A stretch of 16,561 bases of DNA from Bacilli bacterium (GCA_017411235.1 JAFPMR010000150.1:1-16561), one strand, 5' to 3'. Counted from the stretch's first letter, positions 1 to 10,028 are shown. Notes: generated by a model not told the origin, from the sequence alone. Numbers and translations: made by a program.

Positions 1-1879
1 TCTTAAATTCCTCTAAAGCAGTACGTTTAACAAGTCCTGACTTAGTAACAAATAATAAGTTACTAATCTCATCGACTTTATCACGATTAATCTTAATAAT
101 AGAATTAACCTTTTCTTCCTTTTCTACTTGAATCAAGTTAACAACTGGTAATCCCTTAGATTGTCTACTAAATTCAGGAATTTCATAACCTCTTAATCTA
201 TATACCTTACCTTTATTAGTAAAGAATAATACATCATCATGAGTTTCAATATTAAGCATATGTTCTACGAAGTCTTCATCATTAGTTGTCATACCTTTAA
301 TACCTACTCCACCACGGTTTTGAGTCTTAAATGTATCAGAAGTTGTTCTCTTAATATAACCATTTGTAGTTAATGCAATAATAACATCTTCATTTGGAAT
401 TAATGACTCATCTTCAATATAATCGATTGCTGTCATATCAATATGTGTACGTCTTTCATCAGCAAATCTATTCTTAATTTCAGTCATTTCTTCCTTGATA
501 ATATTAAGAACTTTCTCTTCGCTAGCTAAAATTGATTTCAATTCTTCAATTTCTTTTAATAATGCAGCTAACTCTTCTTCAATCTTATCTCTTTCTAAGC
601 CTGTTAATCTACGTAATCTCATTTCTAGAATAGCTTGAGCTTGGATTTCAGTAAGACCAAATCTTTCCATCAAACCATTTTGAGCTTCAATATCAGTCTT
701 AGCTGCTCTAATTAACTTAACTACTTCATCAATATTATCTAAAGCAATCTTTAATCCCTCTAAAATATGAGCTTTCTTCTCTGCTTTATCTAAATTGAAC
801 TTAGTTCTTCTAATAATAACTTCCTTTTGGAAATCTATATACTTAACGATAATATCTTTTAGTCCTAAAGTCTTAGGAACTCCTTGATCTAGCATTAAGA
901 ATATAATACCAAAATTAGTTTGGAAATCAGTATGTTTATATAATTGATTTAATACTACTTGTGCATTAGCATCTTTCTTTAAAGTAATAGTAATTTTAAT
1001 ACCATTCTTTAAATCTGCATGGTAATCAGTAATACCATCAATTACCTTATTATGAACTAATTCAGCAACTTTGTTTTTTAAATCTAAAGTATTAACACCA
1101 TATGGAACTTCATCTACTACAATGTAATGTCTACCATTCTTTTCTTCAATAGTAGCTTTACTTCTAATAGTAATAGAACCTCTACCAGTTTCATATGCCT
1201 TCTTAATACCACTATTTCCTAGGATTATACCTCCTGTTGGAAAGTCAGGTCCTTTAATAATTTGCATTAATCCATCTACATCAATATCAGGATTATCTAT
1301 ATAAGCTATACAACCATCAATTACTTCACCTAAATTATGTGGAGGAATATTAGTTGCCATACCTACAGCAATACCCATTGTTCCATTAACTAAAATATTA
1401 GGAAATCTAGAAGGTAATACTCTAGGTTCTTTTTCAGTACCATCGAAGTTATCATCCATATCAACTACTTCTTTACCGATATCTCTTAATAATTCAAGAG
1501 AAATCTTAGAAAGTCTTGATTCTGTATAACGCATGGCAGCTGCACCATAACCTTCGATATTACCGAAGTTACCATGGCCATCTACTAGCATACAACGATA
1601 ACTAAAATCTTGTGCCATTCTAACCATTGCTTCATAAATTGAAGAATCACCATGTGGGTGATATTTACCCATAACGTCTCCAACTATCTTGGCGCTCTTA
1701 ACATGAGGTTTATCTGGAGTAAAACCTGATTCATACATTGAATATAGTATTCTTCTATGAACTGGTTTTAAACCATCTCTTAGATCTGGTAATGCACGTG
1801 CTGTAATAACACTCATTGAATAATCTAAGAACGAATCTTTAATTTCTTTAACAATATTATTATGTTCTACTCTATCCAT
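1..1879 (-). CDS. gyrA: DNA gyrase subunit A (5' three quarters; cut by the window edge)
   Basis: GyrA is the breakage-reunion subunit of DNA gyrase, which with GyrB introduces negative supercoils using ATP. The visible 626 residues start with MDRVEHNN and include the winged-helix region KYHPHGDSS (72-80), the catalytic tyrosine Y118 in AAAMRYTE, and the start of the C-terminal beta-pinwheel with a GyrA-box-like NRGGVGIKG (521-529). That box argues for GyrA rather than ParC. Quinolone-region positions carry S79 and E83 (E. coli 83 and 87), the state usual in susceptible Gram-positives. The start at 1879 has AGGGGG eight bases upstream; an ATG at 1883 is out of frame and stops after three codons. 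It lies 12 bases after gyrB, so the two are surely co-transcribed. The family is about 800-850 residues, so roughly 200 lie beyond base 1. The reading frame is open throughout. Confidence 0.97.
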   Translation of the reverse strand, partial: MDRVEHNNIVKEIKDSFLDYSMSVITARALPDLRDGLKPVHRRILYSMYESGFTPDKPHVKSAKIVGDVMGKYHPHGDSSIYEAMVRMAQDFSYRCMLVDGHGNFGNIEGYGAAAMRYTESRLSKISLELLRDIGKEVVDMDDNFDGTEKEPRVLPSRFPNILVNGTMGIAVGMATNIPPHNLGEVIDGCIAYIDNPDIDVDGLMQIIKGPDFPTGGIILGNSGIKKAYETGRGSITIRSKATIEEKNGRHYIVVDEVPYGVNTLDLKNKVAELVHNKVIDGITDYHADLKNGIKITITLKKDANAQVVLNQLYKHTDFQTNFGIIFLMLDQGVPKTLGLKDIIVKYIDFQKEVIIRRTKFNLDKAEKKAHILEGLKIALDNIDEVVKLIRAAKTDIEAQNGLMERFGLTEIQAQAILEMRLRRLTGLERDKIEEELAALLKEIEELKSILASEEKVLNIIKEEMTEIKNRFADERRTHIDMTAIDYIEDESLIPNEDVIIALTTNGYIKRTTSDTFKTQNRGGVGIKGMTTNDEDFVEHMLNIETHDDVLFFTNKGKVYRLRGYEIPEFSRQSKGLPVVNLIQVEKEEKVNSIIKINRDKVDEISNLLFVTKSGLVKRTALEEFK

Positions 1880-1891
1880 ACATTACACCCC

Positions 1892-4895
<3,004 letters not shown>

Positions 4896-4962
4896 TTTTT
4901 ACCCTCTTTTACGACCGTAGATAAAAAAAAGTATTTTTTAGGTACTCCCATACCACATAACC

Positions 4963-4971
4963 ATTATAACA
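4963..4971 (-). promoter_or_regulatory. Extended -10 promoter for recF-gyrB-gyrA
   Basis: On the minus strand the sequence reads TGTTATAAT, an exact extended -10 (TGnTATAAT) about 70 bases before the recF start. The expected -35 position falls inside the comK terminator stem and reads TACTTT, a poor match, so activity would depend on the TG extension. Placement just after the comK terminator suits a fresh transcription start. Inferred from sequence only. Confidence 0.55.
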
Positions 4972-4973
4972 CA

Positions 4974-4998
4974 AAAATGCTACTAAAAGTAGCATTTT
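4974..4998 (-). terminator. Intrinsic terminator of comK
   Basis: The minus strand reads AAAATGCTACT, loop TTT, AGTAGCATTTT, followed by further T. This perfect 11-bp stem starts seven bases after the comK stop. The T-run is short (five), so readthrough into recF is possible. Confidence 0.75.
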
Positions 4999-5005
4999 CG
5001 TATTT

Positions 5006-5464
5006 TTATTCACCATTTTTTTTGTATTTTCTCATTTGGAGAGTATCTTTTAATCTTGAACATCTATATAGCTGATTATCAATGATTGCTGTAGACACAT
5101 CTATAAGCAATTTTTTCCCATTTTTTAGCTCAACAATTGTCTTATCTTTAAACTTATCTGGTTTATAAACATGTTCATAAGAGATCCAAGAACATTGACC
5201 ATTCCTTGGAGACAATGTAGGAAAGAAAATAATATCAAAACTTTCTTCTATAATAACAGGTACTTTATGAGTAAAACCTACTAACTTAGATGTACCTATT
5301 TGTCTTCCTTCTAAAGAACTACCAAAGTATTCACAACTCTCCTCTACTATCTTTAATGGTGATTTATTGACCTCAAACGAGTCATCAACCTCATACACTA
5401 TAGTATGATTATTATCTTTTGGAACTAATGCCACAGTATCTTTATTTATTTCATAAGAATCCAT
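5006..5464 (-). CDS. comK: ComK-family competence transcription factor, C-terminally short
   Basis: ComK is the activator that switches on DNA-uptake genes (comG, comE, comF) and its own gene in B. subtilis. The 152-residue product aligns over nearly all its length with my recollection of B. subtilis ComK: SYEIN (3-7) with SYEVN, SPLKIVEESCEYFGSSLEGR (35-54) with the KPLQIVDRSCRFFGSSYAGR segment, and FFPTLSPRNGQCSWISYEHV (80-99) with LFPTLSSTRPQCGWISHVHV. It ends at the point where B. subtilis ComK (192 residues) begins its FMLYPK tail, the MecA-binding degron, so that tail is absent. I chose the ATG at 5464 (GGAGG eight bases upstream) over TTG at 5470 (two bases). It is a single-gene unit between the dnaN and comK terminators, in the slot usually held by yaaA/rlbA. 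Homology is confident. Function as a competence switch is inferred, since no uptake genes are in the window. Confidence 0.88.
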   Translation of the reverse strand: MDSYEINKDTVALVPKDNNHTIVYEVDDSFEVNKSPLKIVEESCEYFGSSLEGRQIGTSKLVGFTHKVPVIIEESFDIIFFPTLSPRNGQCSWISYEHVYKPDKFKDKTIVELKNGKKLLIDVSTAIIDNQLYRCSRLKDTLQMRKYKKNGE

Positions 5465-5496
5465 AACCAAAACCTCCTTCTTCCAAAATTAACCCC

Positions 5497-5563
5497 CTTA
5501 TACTCTAATCAAAAGTAAAAAAAGGTCGAAAAAAGTCGATTTTTTAAAAAAATTGATTTTTTT
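5497..5563 (-). promoter_or_regulatory. comK promoter region with two ComK-box-like (AAAAN5TTTT) motifs
   Basis: ComK of B. subtilis binds pairs of AT-boxes, AAAAN5TTTT. Two exact matches lie here: 5531-5543 (N5 = GTCGA) and 5548-5560 (N5 = ATTGA; the frame can slip by one base). On the minus strand a -10-like TATAAG lies at 5502-5497 with only a weak -35 (CCTTTT, 5525-5520). The boxes therefore sit directly upstream of the -35, where an activator would. The boxes are 4-5 bp apart, whereas B. subtilis spacers are about 8, 18 or 31 bp. The tract is very A/T-rich, so chance matches are easier than usual. Confidence 0.5.
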
Positions 5564-5571
5564 CACAAAAA

Positions 5572-5604
5572 AAAAGATAACTTCTTGTTTATAAGTTATC
5601 TTTT
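5572..5604 (-). terminator. Intrinsic terminator of dnaN
   Basis: Inverted arms AAAAGATAACTT (5572-5583) and AAGTTATCTTTT (5593-5604) surround a 9-base loop. On the minus strand the hairpin runs straight into a T-run. It begins nine bases after the dnaN stop and separates dnaN from comK. Confidence 0.85.
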
Positions 5605-5612
5605 ATCAACAA

Positions 5613-6731
5613 TTAATAAGTCTTAATTGGTAATATCAATTGAATTAATGATTCATCTGTTACAGACTTAATTACTATTGGTTTAACTTCACCATTTAAT
5701 AAAATCAATATTTCTTCATCTTTAATAGTTTTTAAAGCATCTAACATATATTTAGCACTAAATGAAATATCAATTGCAGCTTCTTGACTAGTTTCAACAT
5801 CTAGTTTTTCTTCTACTTTACCAATTTCAGAAGCATATGAATTAATAACTAATTGACTATCTTTAAGTTTCATTTTAACAATATTCTTATCTTTATTTTG
5901 AGTAAGTAAAGCTGCTCTATCTATAGCATCAAAGAAATCACTTATCTTAGTATTAATAATAATAGCAAAATCCTTTGGAATTAAGTTAGAAGTATTAGGA
6001 TATGTTCCAGATAATAAATTACTTTGGAATATAATATTCTTATATTTAAATAATACCTTGTTACTAAATACATGCATTTCCACAGGTTCTTCATCTACTA
6101 TAATCTTATCTAATTCCATAATATTCTTTCCAGGGATAACTATATTAATATCATCATCAACTGGGTTATCTAATTTAATATTCTTCTTAGCAAGTCTATA
6201 TGAATCAGTAGCAATACATTCTAATACATCCCCTACTATATTAAAGTTTAATCCAGTAAGTAAAGGTCTTAACTCTTGAGTAGATATTGCAAATGCAGTT
6301 TGACTAATAATACTCTTAAAAGTATTTCCATCTAAAACTATAGGTTTATCTACTTCATCTAATTTTAATGTAGGATATTCCTTAGGATCTAAGCAGTTTA
6401 AATCATATTGACTATTATCAGAAGAAATCTTAATCTTTAACCCATCCATTAATTCAAAATTAATTTCATCACTAGGCATCTTTCTAATAATATCTAAAAT
6501 ATATTTACTTTGAATAATAATAGATCCTTCTTCTTCTACTTTCTTAATATCTTTCTTATCTATAAAAGCTTTAATTGTTAATTCACTATCACTAGCAGTT
6601 AAATATAAACCTTCTTTAGTTAATTCTACTTTTACTCCATTTAATATAGGAATAATATTCTTAGGTGAAATAGCTTTAACTACATTTGATAAGTTTTCCA
6701 AAATAATGTTTTTTTCAATTGTAAATTTCAT
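5613..6731 (-). CDS. dnaN: DNA polymerase III sliding clamp (beta subunit)
   Basis: DnaN is the ring-shaped processivity clamp that tethers the replicative polymerase and other clamp-binding proteins to DNA. The 372-residue product has the family length (about 366-380), the N-terminus MKFTIEKNIILENLSNV and the C-terminal LIQLILPIKTY, close to the usual ILPIRTY ending that forms part of the peptide-binding pocket. Three repeats of the clamp fold are expected from the length. The ATG at 6731 has AAGAAGG seven bases upstream; a nearby ATG at 6735 is out of frame. dnaN follows dnaA after a 151-base spacer that holds DnaA boxes and a likely promoter, and a strong terminator ends it. Confidence 0.97.
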   Translation of the reverse strand: MKFTIEKNIILENLSNVVKAISPKNIIPILNGVKVELTKEGLYLTASDSELTIKAFIDKKDIKKVEEEGSIIIQSKYILDIIRKMPSDEINFELMDGLKIKISSDNSQYDLNCLDPKEYPTLKLDEVDKPIVLDGNTFKSIISQTAFAISTQELRPLLTGLNFNIVGDVLECIATDSYRLAKKNIKLDNPVDDDINIVIPGKNIMELDKIIVDEEPVEMHVFSNKVLFKYKNIIFQSNLLSGTYPNTSNLIPKDFAIIINTKISDFFDAIDRAALLTQNKDKNIVKMKLKDSQLVINSYASEIGKVEEKLDVETSQEAAIDISFSAKYMLDALKTIKDEEILILLNGEVKPIVIKSVTDESLIQLILPIKTY

Positions 6732-6760
6732 TCATATTCCTTCTTTCTTATTATTTTTTA

Positions 6761-6851
6761 ATTATGATTATTATTATGAAGTTAATAATGTTGATAAGTC
6801 TATTTTTATCAACTAATAAGCCATAAATATAATAACAAATCATGTTTATAA
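6761..6851. other. dnaA-dnaN spacer: DnaA-box-like pair and AT trinucleotide run (second half of oriC)
   Basis: Two DnaA-box-like 9-mers face each other: TTATCAACA on the minus strand (6797-6789) and TTATCAACT on the plus strand (6806-6814). They form an 8-bp inverted repeat with an 8-base loop. A weaker match, TTATAAACA, lies at 6851-6843 (minus). Beside the pair is an A/T run with 3-base periodicity (6761-6778; minus strand ATA ATA ATC ATA), similar in style to the DnaA-trio element of the B. subtilis unwinding region. In B. subtilis this spacer contains the unwinding element, so a like role is inferred here. Confidence 0.5.
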
Positions 6852-6858
6852 GTATCAA
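6829..6858 (-). promoter_or_regulatory. Likely dnaN promoter
   Basis: On the minus strand TTGATA (6858-6853) is followed by an 18-base spacer and TATTAT (6834-6829) with a TG extension. It lies about 100 bases before the dnaN start, so the transcript leader would include the DnaA-box hairpin at 6790-6813. dnaN could therefore be expressed apart from dnaA. Confidence 0.45.
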
Positions 6859-6882
6859 GTTACTAACAAATAATACACAATC

Positions 6883-8244
6883 TTATAATTTTGACTTAAT
6901 TTCATTAATAATTTCTTTTAATTGTCCATTTTCTTTTAAATCTTCTTCAATTTTATCTACTGCATGTATTACTGTTGAATGATCTCTTCCTCCAAATTCT
7001 AACCCAATTCTAGGAAATGATTGATCTGTCAACATTCTACATAAATACATAGCAACCATACGAGGATATGCTATATTAGCACTTCTTCTCTTACCTTTTA
7101 GTACTTCTACTGTAATCTTATAATAATCAGCAACAGCACTTTGAATAGTACTTATATCATTAGATATATAAGGATTCTTTGTTATAAAGTCTTTTAATGC
7201 ATTATTAGCAAATTCTAAATCTATACTATCAGGTACATACATAGCTGTATAAGCAACTAATCTATTAATAGCACCCTCTAAACTTCTTACATCTGTATCA
7301 AAATTACTTGCGATAAATTCAACTGCTTCATCAGTCATCTTATTTTGAATATTAGGAAGTCTCTTTATTTTATCTTTAATAATACGACATCTTAATTCAA
7401 AATCAGGTGGGAAGATATCAACAGGTAATCCCATTGCAAATCTATTTCTTAATCTCTCCTCTAATATCTTTAAATCATCAGGAGAACGATCAGATGTAAT
7501 AATAATTTGTTTATTCTTTCTATGAAGTTCATTAAATGTATGGAAGAATTCTTCTTGAGTTTGTTTAGCATTAACCAAGAATTGAATATCATCTATCATC
7601 AATACATCTAAATCTCTATATTTTTTCTTAAATTTACTGGAAATATCCATTGCATTCTCTTTAGGATTAGATATTCTTGTATAATCATTCCTAAATTCCT
7701 CACTAGTAGTGTATAAAACCTTTAACTTAGGATTATGTTCAACAATATAATTACCTATAGCATGCATTAAGTGAGTCTTACCTATTCCACTCTTTCCATA
7801 TATAAATAATGGATTATAAGTAGTACCAGGGCTTTCAGCAACCGCAAAAGCAGCTGTTCTAGCAAACTTATTAGGATTTCCAACAACAAAGTTTTCAAAA
7901 GTTAAATTAGGATTCAAGTTATTATCAAAGTCTTCATCAGGTTCATTGTCGATAACTTCAACGTTATTAACAACTTGTTCAACGGTATTTTCAACACTTT
8001 TAGCAATTTCTTCCTCCATTAAACAGTCTATTTTTCTCTCAATTCCTGTAACTTTTAGGAAAGCATCGCTTAATAACTTATAATAATGTGTTAATAAAAT
8101 ACGTTTATGAAGAGGTTGTGGAACCAATAAAGTAACCTTTTGATCATCCATTTCATAGAATTTAGTTTCACCAAACCAAAGATTAAAAGATACTGGATTA
8201 AGTTCTACTTTTATAATATCTAGAACCTTATTCCAAATATCCAT
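6883..8244 (-). CDS. dnaA: Chromosomal replication initiator DnaA
   Basis: DnaA is the AAA+ ATPase that binds 9-bp boxes at oriC, opens the origin and recruits the helicase. The 453-residue product has the N-terminal helicase-interaction domain, a short acidic linker (about 78-112), Walker A GKSGIGKT (150-157), Walker B MIDDIQF (216-222), the arginine-finger box ERLRNRF (263-269) and the DNA-binding signature GGRDHSTVIHA (418-428). The start is uncertain. The ATG at 8244 has GGAG ten bases upstream. A TTG at 8253 would add MNN, bring the N-terminus closer to S. aureus length, and has GGGGTGAT at workable spacing. The gene points away from the box-rich oriC, and one DnaA box overlaps its probable promoter, suggesting autoregulation. 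Confidence 0.97.
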   Translation of the reverse strand: MDIWNKVLDIIKVELNPVSFNLWFGETKFYEMDDQKVTLLVPQPLHKRILLTHYYKLLSDAFLKVTGIERKIDCLMEEEIAKSVENTVEQVVNNVEVIDNEPDEDFDNNLNPNLTFENFVVGNPNKFARTAAFAVAESPGTTYNPLFIYGKSGIGKTHLMHAIGNYIVEHNPKLKVLYTTSEEFRNDYTRISNPKENAMDISSKFKKKYRDLDVLMIDDIQFLVNAKQTQEEFFHTFNELHRKNKQIIITSDRSPDDLKILEERLRNRFAMGLPVDIFPPDFELRCRIIKDKIKRLPNIQNKMTDEAVEFIASNFDTDVRSLEGAINRLVAYTAMYVPDSIDLEFANNALKDFITKNPYISNDISTIQSAVADYYKITVEVLKGKRRSANIAYPRMVAMYLCRMLTDQSFPRIGLEFGGRDHSTVIHAVDKIEEDLKENGQLKEIINEIKSKL

Positions 8245-8292
8245 ATTATTCAAGCTCCATCACCCCACTCCACTTTGACAATTTGTACAATT

Positions 8293-8321
8293 ATTATAAT
8301 TCAGGTTGTGGAAAAATAAAA
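8293..8321 (-). promoter_or_regulatory. Possible dnaA promoter overlapped by a DnaA box
   Basis: A perfect TATAAT lies at 8298-8293 on the minus strand, about 50 bases before the dnaA start. The -35 at 17-base spacing (TTTATT, 8321-8316) is weak. A DnaA box with one mismatch (TTTTCCACA, minus, 8315-8307) occupies the spacer, which would let DnaA repress its own gene. Confidence 0.45.
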
Positions 8322-8486
8322 GTAATAAATGCACAAAAAAAAGCCGTCAACAAGGTATCAACACAATTAACCACAGCTTTTCATCTCTTAGTAACGTATT
8401 TTACCATACTTATCCACATTATCAACAAATTTTTAATAAACAATGTGGAAAAAGTTATCCACATATCCACAAGAAAAAGTGAATAA
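8307..8486. other. oriC: Chromosomal origin of replication: DnaA-box cluster
   Basis: The 338-base spacer between dnaA and rpmH has no supportable gene and holds the origin. Against the consensus TTATCCACA, exact boxes lie at 8410-8418 and 8455-8463 (plus). One-mismatch boxes are at 8315-8307 (minus), 8367-8375, 8419-8427, 8452-8444 (minus) and 8463-8471. Two-mismatch boxes are at 8355-8363 and 8486-8478 (minus). Boxes at 8410 and 8419 abut head to tail, and those at 8455 and 8463 overlap by one base, so there are two tandem doublets. A/T-rich sequence follows up to the rpmH promoter. Position next to dnaA and box density make the call firm; the exact unwinding site is not visible. Confidence 0.9.
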
Positions 8487-8499
8487 CTTTTGTTAACAC

Positions 8500-8540
8500 A
8501 AAAAAAGTCAAAGAATTACCGATATTTCTTGACTTTTTTT
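8500..8540. repeat. Inverted repeat at the oriC/rpmH boundary
   Basis: Perfect 12-bp arms, AAAAAAAGTCAA (8500-8511) and TTGACTTTTTTT (8529-8540), flank a 17-base loop, with three more pairs possible past a bulged A. It has T-runs in both directions, so it could act as a bidirectional terminator shielding the origin. The right arm also supplies the rpmH -35 (TTGACT). Confidence 0.65.
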
Positions 8541-8558
8541 TTGAAATATTATTATAAT
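8529..8558 (+). promoter_or_regulatory. rpmH promoter
   Basis: TTGACT (8529-8534), an 18-base spacer and TATAAT (8553-8558) give a near-consensus housekeeping promoter, the best match in the window. Start of transcription is expected near 8565, 27 bases before the rpmH ATG. It probably drives rpmH-rnpA-yidC-jag. Confidence 0.8.
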
Positions 8559-8591
8559 AAGAGAGCTTGTTTAGATGTGGAGGTGTATTTT

Positions 8592-8717
8592 ATGAAAAGA
8601 ACTTATCAACCAAATAATAGAAAAAGAGCAAAAAAACATGGATTCTTTGCTAGAAAAGAAAGTAATGTATTAAACTCTAGAAGAGCAAAAGGACGTAAAA
8701 GAATAGTTGTTAAATAA
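8592..8717 (+). CDS. rpmH: 50S ribosomal protein L34 (shortened internally)
   Basis: L34 is a very small basic protein of the large ribosomal subunit. The 41-residue product begins [18 protein letters not shown], the family signature, and ends [12 protein letters not shown]. Between HGF and VL the family usually has about 13 residues including TKNGR; here there are nine (FARKESN before VL), giving a four-residue in-frame shortening compared with the usual 44-46. The ATG at 8592 has GGAGGTG six bases upstream. A reading frame extending upstream to 8490 crosses the promoter and is not used. rpmH next to rnpA and dnaA is the classical arrangement, and an attenuator-like hairpin follows. Confidence 0.95.
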   Translation: MKRTYQPNNRKRAKKHGFFARKESNVLNSRRAKGRKRIVVK

Positions 8718-8738
8718 GCCACTAGTTAGTGGTTTTTT
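8718..8738 (+). terminator. Attenuator-like hairpin between rpmH and rnpA
   Basis: CCACT (8719-8723), loop AGTT, AGTGG (8728-8732), then six T. The stem is short (5-6 bp), so partial termination is likely. This would give more L34 message than RNase P protein message, fitting the need of the cell. No second promoter for rnpA is evident before its start 24 bases on. Confidence 0.65.
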
Positions 8739-8761
8739 ATGTATTAAAAAGGGTGATGTCT

Positions 8762-9079
8762 ATGAAAAAAATCGAAATGATTAAAGACAGAGATACATTT
8801 AATAATATAATAAAGAAAGGAAAATTTAAAAAAAACGACTTCTTTGTTATATATAACAATATAAATAATGAAAACAATATTAGATTTGGTATTGCTGTAA
8901 GCAAAAAATATGGTCACGCAGTTGATCGTAATCGAATAAAAAGACAAACCAGAGCCATTATAGATAATCACAGAAATTTATTTCAAAATAACTTCAATTA
9001 TATTATAATGGTTAGGAAGAGCTGCCTAAATGCCAAATATAGTATTTTAGAGAATGCTCTAATAGAATTATTAAAGTAA
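8762..9079 (+). CDS. rnpA: Ribonuclease P protein component
   Basis: RnpA is the protein cofactor of RNase P, which removes 5' leaders from tRNA precursors. The 105-residue product is a little short for the family (about 110-120). It has the central RNR signature AVDRNRIKRQTRA (53-65), the RNA-binding helix that defines the family, plus the preceding RFGIAVSKK strand (41-49). The ATG at 8762 is preceded by AAAGGGTGAT, a good extended ribosome site; longer frames from 8729 start inside the hairpin. It is followed after 10 bases by yidC. The protein is very rich in Asn, Lys and Ile, as A/T-rich codons favour. Confidence 0.95.
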   Translation: MKKIEMIKDRDTFNNIIKKGKFKKNDFFVIYNNINNENNIRFGIAVSKKYGHAVDRNRIKRQTRAIIDNHRNLFQNNFNYIIMVRKSCLNAKYSILENALIELLK

Positions 9080-9089
9080 AGGTGAGATC

Positions 9090-10028
9090 GTGAAGAAAAG
9101 ATATAAAGTATTAATAATAGCAGTCATCTTATTATTAATAACAGGATGTACAAAAACGGTAAAAGATGGAAAAAAAGCCGTTACTTTTGATGAAACAGGG
9201 CAAACCTTAACTGCAAACATATTATGTAAACCAACTAATCAAGACTTATATGAAAAATATGAAGAGTATAATGATAATCTAACAGTCAAATTAGATGATC
9301 TTCCTACTTGTAAGAGTTTTACTCCTAAAAAAATAAAATATGTAAGTTTATGGGAAACAATCTTCATTAAGCCATTAGCTTGGTGCATACTTAAATTAGG
9401 TTATGCAGTTAAAAATATGGGTGTATCAGTAATGATAATAGGATTATTAATAAGACTATTAATGATGCCAATCCAAATTAAAACTGTAAAACAATCTGAA
9501 GCAATGAAGAAAATTCAACCAGAAATGGAAAAGATTGAAAGAAAGTACAAAAATAAAACTGATAACGATTCATTAATGGCTAAGAGTCAAGAAACAATGA
9601 TGTTATATAAAAAATATAAGATCAATCCAGTAGGAAGTTGTTTAATGGCCTTTATCCAATTACCTTTATTCTTTGCTTTCTTAGAAGCAATCAATAGAGT
9701 ACCAGCAATCTTCGAAGGAAAATTCTTAACAATGAACTTAGGAATGACTCCTATGACAGGAATTGCTCATCATAACTACATATATATATTGTTAGTTATA
9801 TTAATTATAGCAAGTACATATTTCTCATTTAAGAATTCTATGGGAGGACAAAGTCAAACTCCTGAGATGCAACAACAAATGAAATTTATGTTTACATTTA
9901 TGATATTAATGATTTCAGTAGCTTCATTAAGTTTACCAACAGCTATAGCATTATACTGGATTATAACTAATGGATTTGCTGTTATTCAAAATATCATTAT
10001 AAAGAAAATGCTAGAAAAGAGTGAATAA
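9090..10028 (+). CDS. yidC: YidC/OxaA-type membrane protein insertase (lipoprotein, long N-terminal domain)
   Basis: YidC inserts and folds membrane proteins in the cytoplasmic membrane with or without SecYEG. The 312-residue product starts with a lipoprotein signal ending LITGC, so C20 is the likely lipidated residue. The insertase core follows: membrane segments near 107-128, 180-201, 229-247, 266-283 and 284-304, and the hydrophilic-groove arginine R122 in GLLIRLLMMPI, equivalent to SpoIIIJ R73. Between C20 and the core is an external stretch of about 65 residues (21-85) with C46 and C74; from memory the same stretch in SpoIIIJ is about 15. The start is GTG at 9090 with AAAGGTGA upstream. 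It lies between rnpA and jag, as in B. subtilis spoIIIJ. Confidence 0.94.
   Translation: MKKRYKVLIIAVILLLITGCTKTVKDGKKAVTFDETGQTLTANILCKPTNQDLYEKYEEYNDNLTVKLDDLPTCKSFTPKKIKYVSLWETIFIKPLAWCILKLGYAVKNMGVSVMIIGLLIRLLMMPIQIKTVKQSEAMKKIQPEMEKIERKYKNKTDNDSLMAKSQETMMLYKKYKINPVGSCLMAFIQLPLFFAFLEAINRVPAIFEGKFLTMNLGMTPMTGIAHHNYIYILLVILIIASTYFSFKNSMGGQSQTPEMQQQMKFMFTFMILMISVASLSLPTAIALYWIITNGFAVIQNIIIKKMLEKSE

Noticed and set aside
1793..1802. CACGTG core, considered as parS
   Set aside because: It sits in gyrA coding sequence and the flanks do not match TGTTNCACGTGAAACA.
4900..4962. Possible leader structure or riboswitch before recF
   Set aside because: Only a 4-bp stem (GGTA/TACC) is visible in about 60 bases, too little for a known riboswitch class.
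5603..5611. TTATCAACA, a one-mismatch DnaA box at the end of dnaN
   Set aside because: It is single, overlaps the terminator edge and the dnaN end, and one such match is expected by chance in this A/T-rich DNA.
8275..8300. Plus-strand TTGACA and TATAAT before dnaA
   Set aside because: The spacer is only 14 bases and no plus-strand gene follows; the TATAAT is better read on the minus strand for dnaA.
8283..8486. 67-codon open frame on the plus strand in the dnaA-rpmH spacer
   Set aside because: It lies entirely across the DnaA boxes, has no ribosome-binding site and its product looks like translated A/T sequence.
8490..8591. Upstream extension of the rpmH frame
   Set aside because: It would cross the rpmH promoter and hairpin; L34 starts at MKRTYQP and a good ribosome site lies just before 8592.
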